Assembly (NCBI GenBank): GCA_965217195.1
Contig: CBDCHL010000003.1
Span: forward strand, 62,001 to 126,000
Reading direction: 5' to 3'
DNA length: 64,000 nt
Origin: UBA6623 sp965217195
GTDB taxonomy: Bacteria; Acidobacteriota; Terriglobia; Bryobacterales; UBA6623
In this document: piece after piece, positions 32,473 to 40,173 of the stretch
Layout: every line of letters begins with the position of its first letter
Numbering within the stretch: position 1 is the stretch's first letter
Notes under the pieces: generated by a model
Databases searched by the model: none
What the model was told of the DNA's origin: nothing
The model's input: the letters and a program-made list of their open reading frames with translations, nothing else
Made by a program: the position numbers and the translations under genes

Positions 32473-34014
32473 CTACCGCTCGATGCCGAAGCAATAGAGC
32501 GTACCGTCGAACGTAGGAATGTAAACGCGTCCGTTGGCGAGTGAAAGGCCGCTCCAATGGCTCCACGAAGTGATTTGGTCGCCGCTCGACCACAGCTCCT
32601 CGCCGGTGCGGGCGTCCAAGGCAAACAGCACGGCATTGGTCGACCCGGCGATGCGATCCTTACTGAGATTAGTTAGGCCTAAATCGGGAAGCGCCTGGTG
32701 CGTGTCTTCGCCGTTGCCGTAGGCGAAGACCAGGCCGTTCGCGATCACAGGCGGCTCGGCGCGGTTCATGTTGCGCGAGATCCAGGCAGGCGCGAGCCAC
32801 GTCTTGCCGTCCTTCTCTTCCACCTTGAACGCCGCGATCGCGCCGTCAATCACCTCGCCGTGCTCGATAGGCGCGCTGAAGGCCGAATGCTTGGGTCCCC
32901 AGAAAGGCGTCAACACCCAGCGAGTATCATCATCCAACCAAGTCGCCATCGCGCCCCAGATGCCGGCCGAGGCGAAGTTGACTTCTTCGTTGCAAATCAG
33001 AGGACTACGGTACGAGGGCGTGCGATGATCGTCGCCGCCGATGGAATGGGTGTCCATGAGATAAATGACGCATTCCTTGCCGGCGTCGACCATGAGCTCC
33101 CTGTCCTTGTAGTCGAAGATCGCCGGGGTCACTTGCATATCGAGGTCGCGCTTGAATAGCCACTCGGCATTCGAAGGGCCGTAGTAGTCGACGAGCAACA
33201 TCTCCTTGCTAGCGGGATCTAGTTGAACCCCGATGATGCCGTTGCCGTAGACGCCGTTTTCCGGATCCCAGACGCCGTCGCCGGTTCCGGTGTAGATCGT
33301 GCCGTTGGAACTGATCGCGGGACCCGTGCGCCCCCACATGCCACCCCCCGCCGGCCCCCAGCTGCCGACCTTGTCGGTAGCGAGATGGTAGGAGTACACC
33401 ATGTTGGGGTTGCCACCGCAGCTTTGCGCGGTGTGGGTGTAGACGACGTTCTCGAACAGACTCAGGGCGTACGGCTTACCGTTGGGCGGCATGAAGTTCG
33501 CCGGCGGCGCGATGTCTTCGCCGTCGGCGACGTTGAGGCGCCGCAACCGCCCGTCCCACGAAGCGACATAGATCGTGTACTTGCCTGGGGTATCCGTGGG
33601 ACCGATGACGGGCGTTGCGGTAAGTCCGCCGGGGCAAAGTACGTTCGTGCGTGCGTCGGGCGACGGGTCCCAATTTCTCTGAAATTTCTTTTCCCAAATC
33701 AGCTTGCCGGTCTCGACGTCGATGGCATAGAGGTTGTCGGATACGCCGGCAATGACCGCGATCTCCTTGGGCCCCTCGGCAGTCTGGACGCCCTCGACGA
33801 TCAACGGGGCGAAGAACGAATGCATCTCGCGGGGCTTGTTATCGAGCTTTATCTTCCACAGCAGCTTCGTCTCGCCCACACTCGCCTTGGTGAAGATCGT
33901 TTCATCCCGCTGCCACGCGGTTCGCTTGGTGTCGCTCCCGTCGGTCAACCAATCGGCGCCCCAAACCGGCATCGAACCGACGACAATCAAGGTCAGGATC
34001 AACAATACTCTCAT
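32473..34014 (-). CDS. Exported PQQ-type beta-propeller protein
   Basis: This 513-aa protein has a signal peptide (LLILTLIVVGSMPVWG). It is built of propeller blades with the PQQ-repeat style: DNLYAIDVETGKLIWEKKF, YVASWDGRLRRLNVADGE, AVLFALDARTGEELWSSGDQ and VYIPTFDGTLYCFG. The AWQRDE motif near residue 33 is seen in related acidobacterial propellers. It may be a quinoprotein dehydrogenase or a non-catalytic propeller; the catalytic Asp and Ca site cannot be settled by eye. It is divergent from a second propeller gene (210 bp between starts). Confidence 0.85.
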   Translation of the reverse strand: MRVLLILTLIVVGSMPVWGADWLTDGSDTKRTAWQRDETIFTKASVGETKLLWKIKLDNKPREMHSFFAPLIVEGVQTAEGPKEIAVIAGVSDNLYAIDVETGKLIWEKKFQRNWDPSPDARTNVLCPGGLTATPVIGPTDTPGKYTIYVASWDGRLRRLNVADGEDIAPPANFMPPNGKPYALSLFENVVYTHTAQSCGGNPNMVYSYHLATDKVGSWGPAGGGMWGRTGPAISSNGTIYTGTGDGVWDPENGVYGNGIIGVQLDPASKEMLLVDYYGPSNAEWLFKRDLDMQVTPAIFDYKDRELMVDAGKECVIYLMDTHSIGGDDHRTPSYRSPLICNEEVNFASAGIWGAMATWLDDDTRWVLTPFWGPKHSAFSAPIEHGEVIDGAIAAFKVEEKDGKTWLAPAWISRNMNRAEPPVIANGLVFAYGNGEDTHQALPDLGLTNLSKDRIAGSTNAVLFALDARTGEELWSSGDQITSWSHWSGLSLANGRVYIPTFDGTLYCFGIER

Positions 34015-34223
34015 TCAGAACACTCCGCTACGAACAGTACCCGTTATCGTACAGCAGCCTCGTCCCGTGGGTAATGTGTTCGTCGAAACAGAGCCACGGC
34101 AACCGCCCGCGAGATAACCTATACTCAGCGCGTGCAATCAGAATGCAGCGTGTCTGAGCTGTCCGTGACGGGCTCAACGCAGAGGCTTCCACGGCAGAGG
34201 TTTCGACGCTGGAGGTTCATCGA

Positions 34224-35858
34224 ATGACACGACTCACAGCTTGGGCCGGGCTGCTCTTTTTGGGCGTTCTTTTCGCCCCGCATCCCGCGCTCTCTCAGTT
34301 CGGAACCGATTGGACGACCGCCGGTTTCGACGCACAACGTTCGTCGTGGGTGCGGCGCGATCCCAAGATTTCCACCGAGAGTGTCAAGGGGCCCGGCTTC
34401 AAGATGGTTTGGAAGCACAAACTCGATAACAGTCCTCGCCACCTGAACGCACTGACGCCGCCCGCCCTGTTCGACTTCTACATCGGATATCGTGGCTTTC
34501 GCTCGTTGGGATTTGTCGGAGGCGGCTCAGGCCGTATTTTCGTTCTCGACACCGACCTAGCCCGCATGGAGTGGCAGAAGAGCTTCGACTCCGGCTCCGC
34601 GGAGGGGACGCTGGACTGCCCAGGCGGGATGACAGCCAACCTGACCCGTCCTACACCCGTTGGACTGCCGCTTATCCTCGCCGCTCGCGGCTCGGGTCGC
34701 CGCAGCCCGGGTGCGAGCGCGGTCGGCAAGCCGAAAGAGGGCGCGGTGACGCTGAAGCGCGTTAGGCGACGTCCGGCGCCGCCGCCCGCTGCCCGGGCCG
34801 GGGCCAAGTCCGCACGCCGACGCCCGGCGACGAACGTTTACGGCGGCAGCGTCCAATACATCTTTGCGTTGGCCGCCGACGGGATGCTCCATGCATACTA
34901 CGTCTCCAATGGGGAAGAAAAAAAGACTCCGCTGAGGTTTCTGCCGCCCAACGCCAACGCGCTCGGTTTGATCGTTGTAGACGAGACTGCTTACGTCGCC
35001 ACGACAGGCGGTTGCGGTGGGGTGGAGGACGGAGTCTGGGCACTCGACTTGGAGTCGAAGAAGGTCAACACCTGGATGGCGGAGGGCGGAGTTGCCGGGT
35101 TCAACGGTCCGGCATTTGGTCCCGGCGGGATGCTCTATGTGGCGACAGCCGGAGCGGAATCTTCTTCGGTCGTGTCACTCGACCCCAAGACCCTAAAGCA
35201 AGCCGGCCGCTATGCGTCAAACGGCGTCAAGTTCACCTCTTCGCCCGTCGTGATCGACTACCAAGAGAGCGACTTGCTCGCCGTAGCCTCGAACGACGGG
35301 CGCATGCGCCTTTTGAGGGGCGCGAGCCTGGGCGAGACGCAGGCCTACCGGTCGCCGGTGTATTCCGCCGATTTCACGCCGGGAGCGCTGACGGCATGGC
35401 GCGACGAGGCCGGCGTCACCTGGGTATTGGTTCCCTCCGGCGGTACGGCGGCCTCGAGCGTGAACTTCCCGGCTACCAACGGAAAGGTATCGCACGGATC
35501 GATCACCGCCTGGAAGGTCACCGACAAAGACGGCGAGCCCGCTCTCGAGCCGGGATGGGTTTCACGAGACATGGTTTCCCCGCTGCCGCCGATCGTCGTC
35601 AACGGAGTGGTGTTCGCGGTTGCAAGCGGCGAGTTCCGCGGTAGCGACTCCTCGATAGGCGCTGCCGAGCGCGTTCAACGTTCTTCACCGGCCGTGCTGT
35701 ACGCACTCGATGGCGCCACGGGTAAGGTGCTGTGGGAGAGTGGCGATTCTATTGCGTCTTTTGCTCACGGTATGGCGATGTCGGCCGGCGGTGGGTACGT
35801 GTACCTCGTCACGCACGACGGCACCCTCCACTCCTTTGGCTTTGCGATGGAGCACTGA
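34224..35858 (+). CDS. Second exported PQQ-type beta-propeller protein
   Basis: This 544-aa paralogue of the divergent neighbour shares WTTAGFDAQRSSWVRRD (compare TDGSDTKRTAWQRDE), LDCPGGMTANLTRP (compare LCPGGLTATPVI), a SWDGRL-like ADGMLHAYYVSNGEE block and AVLYALDGATGKVLWESGDS. A signal peptide (LLFLGVLFAPHPALS) is present. Unlike the neighbour, it carries a roughly 45-residue Arg/Pro/Ala-rich insertion (about residues 155-205) in place of part of a blade. It is followed 73 bp later by a cytochrome c gene, which suggests that the propeller passes electrons to that cytochrome. Confidence 0.85.
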   Translation: MTRLTAWAGLLFLGVLFAPHPALSQFGTDWTTAGFDAQRSSWVRRDPKISTESVKGPGFKMVWKHKLDNSPRHLNALTPPALFDFYIGYRGFRSLGFVGGGSGRIFVLDTDLARMEWQKSFDSGSAEGTLDCPGGMTANLTRPTPVGLPLILAARGSGRRSPGASAVGKPKEGAVTLKRVRRRPAPPPAARAGAKSARRRPATNVYGGSVQYIFALAADGMLHAYYVSNGEEKKTPLRFLPPNANALGLIVVDETAYVATTGGCGGVEDGVWALDLESKKVNTWMAEGGVAGFNGPAFGPGGMLYVATAGAESSSVVSLDPKTLKQAGRYASNGVKFTSSPVVIDYQESDLLAVASNDGRMRLLRGASLGETQAYRSPVYSADFTPGALTAWRDEAGVTWVLVPSGGTAASSVNFPATNGKVSHGSITAWKVTDKDGEPALEPGWVSRDMVSPLPPIVVNGVVFAVASGEFRGSDSSIGAAERVQRSSPAVLYALDGATGKVLWESGDSIASFAHGMAMSAGGGYVYLVTHDGTLHSFGFAMEH

Positions 35859-35931
35859 AGACCACGACCTCGGATCCAGGCTGTTCTGAGTGCGCTCGGG
35901 CGTTGGCACGTCACCAAACACCTAGAGGAAA

Positions 35932-36489
35932 ATGAGGAATACGCTACTGACAGTGCCCACGACCCGCTGGAAGACCCCTTCGCCGCGCCGAGTATCCTGC
36001 CTTTGGCTCCGCCGTGCCGCGGCGGCCATCGTCGTGCCGGCACTCACCGTCGGGGCGTACGCCGAACTCCCTGACGGCCCCGGAAAGGCAAAGGTCGAGA
36101 AGCTTTGCGTCGGGTGCCACGAGATCGGCAAATCGGTATCCCTACGTCAAGACAAGGACGGTTGGAGCACAACGCTCGCCAAGATGATCGGTTTCGGCCT
36201 GAAAGCCGGCGAGACGGAACTCCGCACCGTCATCGACTACCTCGGTCGGCATTATCCCGCTGACGCGTTGCCTCCGCTGAACGTCAACAAAGCCAGGGCG
36301 ATTCAGTTCGAGAGCCGGTTGTCGCTGAAGCGCTCCGAAGCCGCCAAGATCATTCGCTATCGCAAGAAAAACGGCGACTTCAAATCAATAGAAGACCTCA
36401 GGAAAGTCCCCGGCGTCGACATCGCGAAAATCGAAGCTAAGCAGGACAGCCTCGTTTTCTTAACCGACCAAACCGAGCCGCGACCATAA
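35932..36489 (+). CDS. Cytochrome c fused to helix-hairpin-helix domain
   Basis: This 185-aa exported protein has a signal-like hydrophobic segment around residues 29-44. A single c-type haem site CVGCH (59-63) follows in LCVGCHEIGKSVS, with KMIGFGLKAGE giving a likely Met axial ligand, then DYLGRHYPAD. From about residue 118 it changes to a ComEA/PsbU-like helix-hairpin-helix pair (LNVNKARAIQFESRLSLKRS, IRYRKKNGDFKSIEDLRKVP). The ATG follows agagga. The last codons and stop (EPRP, TAA) lie inside the left arm of a 44-bp inverted repeat. Likely electron partner of the upstream propeller; the HhH role is unknown. Confidence 0.85.
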   Translation: MRNTLLTVPTTRWKTPSPRRVSCLWLRRAAAAIVVPALTVGAYAELPDGPGKAKVEKLCVGCHEIGKSVSLRQDKDGWSTTLAKMIGFGLKAGETELRTVIDYLGRHYPADALPPLNVNKARAIQFESRLSLKRSEAAKIIRYRKKNGDFKSIEDLRKVPGVDIAKIEAKQDSLVFLTDQTEPRP

Positions 36490-36739
36490 GGGAGCGGTGT
36501 GCGACGAAGTTGATCGGGTGCGGGAACGGTGTCGGGCCCAAGGAACCGCCCCGGGGGCTTCTCGAATTGTCGGTTGGCGCGCGCGGTTGGGGTTCGGGAC
36601 CGGCCGGCGGGGCGGCCTCGCGGCCTGCTTGTGGGCGTTGAACTTGCGAGTCTAGCTGCGGGCATCGCGCTCCCACCACGTTCCTTCGGGGTGCGAACCT
36701 CATCGGACACCGCTCTCTTACGGTCGCGGCTCGGTTTGG
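36468..36739. repeat. 272-bp element bounded by 44-bp inverted repeats
   Basis: The left arm 36468-36511 (ccaaaccgagccgcgaccat, then aagggagcggtg) and right arm 36696-36739 are inverted copies at about 39 of 44 positions. The ccgagccgcgaccgtaaggg core is familiar to me as a dispersed palindromic repeat of acidobacterial genomes. The interior is GC-rich with further short palindromes (ggcggcctcgcggcc) and no gene. The left arm overlaps the 3' end of the cytochrome-HhH gene. Confidence 0.75.
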
Positions 36740-36871
36740 CCGTTCAAACCTCCGGCCAAGTGAGGGAGCAGTATGCGATCAGGCCGCCCGGACGCGTTGC
36801 CGGCGATGATCCTACTGCAGCTGCGCGAGGATCTCCCACGCAAAGCCGCGCCTGACTCCGCCACGGCCGGG

Positions 36872-37936
36872 CTACCGCAGCCACTCGTCCAGCTTCGCCT
36901 CCACCAGCGGAGCGTCATTGAGGTCGGGATACGCCGCGCAAACCCGGTCAATCTCCGCCGCCTGTCCCGGCGAAAGCGTTTCCTTCGGATTCAAGCACCA
37001 GGTGCCTTCGACCAGGCCTTGGCGGCGAAGCATCTCCAGAACACCCGGCACCGCACCCTTAAAGTTGTTGGCGGCGTCAAAAGCCGCCGCGTTGACATCG
37101 GTGACCTGAACGTTGAGCGTCATCATGCGCGGTGGTACGGGGAGCTTCTGTTGCGCCACGATCCGACGGCACTCCATCCAATAGTCCACCGCTCGCCGCG
37201 TCCAAAACGCCCAATGACCGAGAAGCCCGCCCACGATCTGCACCGAAGTCGCTTGCTCGTCCCGCTCGAAACGGAAATTGGTCAACAAGTCGCCGACGAT
37301 GTTGTCGTCATTGCCGGTGTAGAGAGCGATCTCCGAACCGCGGCCCGACTCGGCAATCGCACGCACGACATCGAGAGTCTGATAACGGTTGAAAGCCGCA
37401 ATCTTGATGGCGACGACGTTTTCAATCTCGACGAAGTCACGCCAAAACGCATAGGGCAGCGCAAGCCCGCCCATCGCCGGCTGCAAGTAGAAACCGAAAA
37501 CAGGAATTGCCTCTGCTACCGCCCGCACATGCTTGATAAGTTTGCGCGGCGAGAGTTGGTCCAAGCCCCCTAGGTTTAACAGCCCGGCATGGTAACCCAG
37601 CTCGGCCGCCATCGCCGCCTCGCTGACGGCTTGGCGCGTTCCGCCACATACGCCGGCGACCCGAATCATCTGAGCTCCCCTCTTCGGCGCGTGCCGGTCG
37701 AGAGTTTCCGCAGCAAGCTCAAGGACCGGCCGCAGCAGCCCCACCATCGGATCGTGAATCGCAAACTGCGTCGTGTGGACACCGACCGCGACGCCGCCGG
37801 CGCCGGCGGTTATGTAATACCGCGTCAGTGCTCTTTGACGCCGTTCGTCAAGTTTCCGCCGCCTATTCAAGGCCAATGGATGGGCCGGTATCACGGCACC
37901 TTTGCGCAGATGTTTGAGGATCGGCTTAGGCGGCAT
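36872..37936 (-). CDS. DHDPS/NAL-superfamily aldolase-like protein
   Basis: This 354-aa TIM-barrel protein is related to dihydrodipicolinate synthase and N-acetylneuraminate lyase: GAVIPAHPLALN, YITAGAGGVAVGVHTTQF, GYHAGLLNLGG, VFGFYLQPAMGG and VVAIKIAAFNRYQTLDVVRA with the expected Schiff-base lysine in AIKIA. Members cleave or form pyruvate-derived 2-oxoacids. It is longer than DapA (about 290 aa) with an extended C-terminus, and a role in lysine synthesis is unlikely. The ATG at 37936 is chosen; a GTG at 37975 overlaps the upstream stop. It is probably cotranscribed with the gene before it. Confidence 0.8.
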   Translation of the reverse strand: MPPKPILKHLRKGAVIPAHPLALNRRRKLDERRQRALTRYYITAGAGGVAVGVHTTQFAIHDPMVGLLRPVLELAAETLDRHAPKRGAQMIRVAGVCGGTRQAVSEAAMAAELGYHAGLLNLGGLDQLSPRKLIKHVRAVAEAIPVFGFYLQPAMGGLALPYAFWRDFVEIENVVAIKIAAFNRYQTLDVVRAIAESGRGSEIALYTGNDDNIVGDLLTNFRFERDEQATSVQIVGGLLGHWAFWTRRAVDYWMECRRIVAQQKLPVPPRMMTLNVQVTDVNAAAFDAANNFKGAVPGVLEMLRRQGLVEGTWCLNPKETLSPGQAAEIDRVCAAYPDLNDAPLVEAKLDEWLR

Positions 37937-37974
37937 GGCGATTCGGGGCTTCGACCAAACCCCTCGCCCGGACA

Positions 37975-38772
37975 CTAATGGCGGCGGTCCAACTCTTCGG
38001 GAAACAAGGCGAATCCCGGAGGCGGAGGAAGCACTTTGCGGAGCAAATTCAGTCGGCGACGAATATTACGGCTGTTGAGCTGACGCGGACCGGCTTCGAG
38101 GTCGATATCGCAACACAACCCGTGCATATAAAGCGTCAGGGTGTCCTGCATGGACTGGCGTACATAACCGCGCAAGAGCTTGGTGTTCCGAGTCGGGTCC
38201 TTTTGACGTCGCACCAGTTCTTCTTTCAGCCGCCAACTCTGTTCGTCGATCTCGCCGTGGGCGTGCTCTGCAAGCTCTGCGCGGAGCAGATCCGTGAATC
38301 CGGCCAGAGTCTCGCCGTCAAGGATCTCACAAACCAGGTTCGCCACCCCGGTATAAAAACTGTAGTGGCAATCTGCCGGATCCTCATCGGTGACGGCCAG
38401 AAAAAGGAACGCGTCGTCCGCGTAGCGCAAAGTAGCCGCGAAAACACGACGGCGCTGCGGCGGAGCCGTGAACGAAACCACACGCCGCGGAGTTGCCTTT
38501 TCGGCGGTTCGCTTCTTTGTCCCGCCCGCTCCGTTCGACGTGCCGGTCGACGGCACGGATTCCAGGTAGGGTACCAATACGACGCGGATGCCGCGAAAGA
38601 GTTTCCCCAGTTCGGGCGGCGTGGCCGCCACCGGCTCGTGCAAAAGCCGACGCAGTACGTCGTCCTCAACCGGGGAGGCGCAAAAGTAGCTGAACAGACT
38701 GTTCAGTGGGACTGTTTGATCGCGGCACTGTTCCGCGAACTCTTCGACCGGAATCTTCGAATGTGTCGGCAT
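37975..38772 (-). CDS. Hypothetical protein, 265 aa
   Basis: I do not recognise this family. It is cytoplasmic by composition, without signal or membrane segments. It has a basic linker around residues 85-110 (GGTKKRTAEKATPRR) between two apparent domains. The second contains LRYADDAFLFLAVTDEDPAD and a helical part with EIDEQSWRLKEELVRRQKDP; the tail is rich in Arg and Leu (RNIRRRLNLLRKVLPPPPG). Its stop adjoins the possible GTG start of the DHDPS-like gene, so the two are likely one operon. Confidence 0.6.
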   Translation of the reverse strand: MPTHSKIPVEEFAEQCRDQTVPLNSLFSYFCASPVEDDVLRRLLHEPVAATPPELGKLFRGIRVVLVPYLESVPSTGTSNGAGGTKKRTAEKATPRRVVSFTAPPQRRRVFAATLRYADDAFLFLAVTDEDPADCHYSFYTGVANLVCEILDGETLAGFTDLLRAELAEHAHGEIDEQSWRLKEELVRRQKDPTRNTKLLRGYVRQSMQDTLTLYMHGLCCDIDLEAGPRQLNSRNIRRRLNLLRKVLPPPPGFALFPEELDRRH

Positions 38773-38886
38773 CGGCTTTCGACCGGCAACCTGGATTTTA
38801 GCAGTTCGGTCAAGAATCGAAGCTCAGCCCCGCTGTCCCGGTTTACCTCCGCGTTCTGCGCTCTACAATCAACAAGGAGGACGATC

Positions 38887-39108
38887 GTGGAAATCGATGC
38901 CGCATTTTCTCGCCAAGCCATGGAGGCAGCGCTCGAACAATTTCCCGACTTCGCGAAGTTTCAGCCGCGCATTGAGTGGCGCGCTCTGATGAAAGGCGGC
39001 GCGTTCATCGTGGCTTACGAAGAGCGCCCTCCGAACGACTTCCCCAACGCTTGGGATTTTCAGAACGCCTACGTCAAAGGCTACAAACGATTGGCGGACA
39101 CGGACTGA
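38887..39108 (+). CDS. Small conserved-looking protein, 73 aa
   Basis: A GTG start follows a near-consensus AAGGAGG (38873-38879, 7-nt spacing). The product has AFSRQAMEAALEQFPDFAKF, a Met-Lys-Gly-Gly beta turn (WRALMKGGAFIVAYEER) and FQNAYVKGYKRLADTD. It has no signal peptide or membrane segment. The strong ribosome site and protein-like sequence support a real gene, although the frame stays open further upstream. The function is unknown. It is convergent with the panE-like gene. Confidence 0.7.
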   Translation: MEIDAAFSRQAMEAALEQFPDFAKFQPRIEWRALMKGGAFIVAYEERPPNDFPNAWDFQNAYVKGYKRLADTD

Positions 39109-39136
39109 AAGCCCGGCATCCGATTCGTTCGCACGC

Positions 39137-40096
39137 TCAAGCGTCTTCAGCGGCCGGAGCGTATTTGCTCTCGAGCGCTTTCACTGCGGCGACGAACGTC
39201 CGGTTGACCGGAGTCGGAATGCCGTGACGTTCACCTAAGCGGACTACGGCGCCGTTGATGTAGTCGATCTCCGTCGGCCGTTTGTGGAGAACATCACGAC
39301 AGATGCTCGACTTGTTTGTACCGGTGCCGCCCTTGCCTGTGATCTGATGAAGGACTTCCCGAGCCTCGTCGTCCTCAAGGCTGATGCCCGAGGCGCGAGC
39401 CACGGCCGCCGCTTCGTCGATGGCCTCGAACGCGACTTCCCGCAACTCCGGCACCCCAACAACGCCGTCGATGCTCAGGTCGGCGAAGGCTGAGGGCGGC
39501 CCCAGGGATAGGTTGGCCATCAGCTTCTTCCATATCTCGCGGCGGATATCCGTGCTTTCGTGGGTCGGTAACCCGGCGCTGCTAAACGCCGCCGCGATAC
39601 GCCGCGCACGCTCCGAGGAGCCCCCTCCCATCTCTCCGATGTAACTCGGCAGCTCGCTGTAGTTACGGATAACGCCCGCGGCTTCGACGCCGGCGCCCTG
39701 CGCGGTCAGCCCACCCAGCACGCGCTCTATGCCCACAACCTCTCCGATGACCTCCTCATTCCCCAACCCGTTCTGAAAGCTGATCGCGACCGTCTCCTCG
39801 GCAAACAGAGTAAGAGAAGCCTCAACGGCCCCCTTGGTATGGCGCGCTTTGCATTGCACCAGGACGACATCCGCCGCGGGCAACCCCTCCGCCGTCAAAG
39901 CCGCCCGCACCGGAATAGAGCGATCGCCGCCGTAACCGAGGACGCGGAGACCGTCGCGGTTAATCGCATCGACGTGGTCGCGCCAAACGTCGACGAGAGT
40001 AACGTTGAGGCCTCCTTCTTTGAGCAAACCGCCGAAAAGGCAGCCCATCGCGCCGGCTCCTACGACGACGATATGATCGGGTTTCCAAGTTGACAT
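39137..40096 (-). CDS. Ketopantoate reductase (PanE/ApbA) family protein
   Basis: This 319-aa NADP-binding reductase has the N-terminal Rossmann motif VVVGAGAMGCLFGGLL, VVLVQCKARHTKGAV, SFQNGLGNEE and, in the C-terminal helical domain, EIWKKLMANLSLGPPSA with the family catalytic lysine. The final KRPTEIDYINGAVVRLGERHGIPTPVN is the family signature. It may reduce 2-dehydropantoate for coenzyme A, or be one of the many PanE paralogues with other 2-oxoacid substrates. It lies 77 bp downstream of the NDH-2 gene on the same strand. Confidence 0.88.
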   Translation of the reverse strand: MSTWKPDHIVVVGAGAMGCLFGGLLKEGGLNVTLVDVWRDHVDAINRDGLRVLGYGGDRSIPVRAALTAEGLPAADVVLVQCKARHTKGAVEASLTLFAEETVAISFQNGLGNEEVIGEVVGIERVLGGLTAQGAGVEAAGVIRNYSELPSYIGEMGGGSSERARRIAAAFSSAGLPTHESTDIRREIWKKLMANLSLGPPSAFADLSIDGVVGVPELREVAFEAIDEAAAVARASGISLEDDEAREVLHQITGKGGTGTNKSSICRDVLHKRPTEIDYINGAVVRLGERHGIPTPVNRTFVAAVKALESKYAPAAEDA

Positions 40097-40173
40097 GAGG
40101 GTTGACTCCCGGTCACTGTTGTACCACTGTCGGCGCGGCGAGACCGATTGGCAAACGTTCGTCGGCCGCCGGG

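Noticed and set aside
37978..38886. Long plus-strand open frame upstream of the 73-aa gene
   Set aside because: Antisense to the 265-aa protein; the strong ribosome site supports only the last 74 codons.
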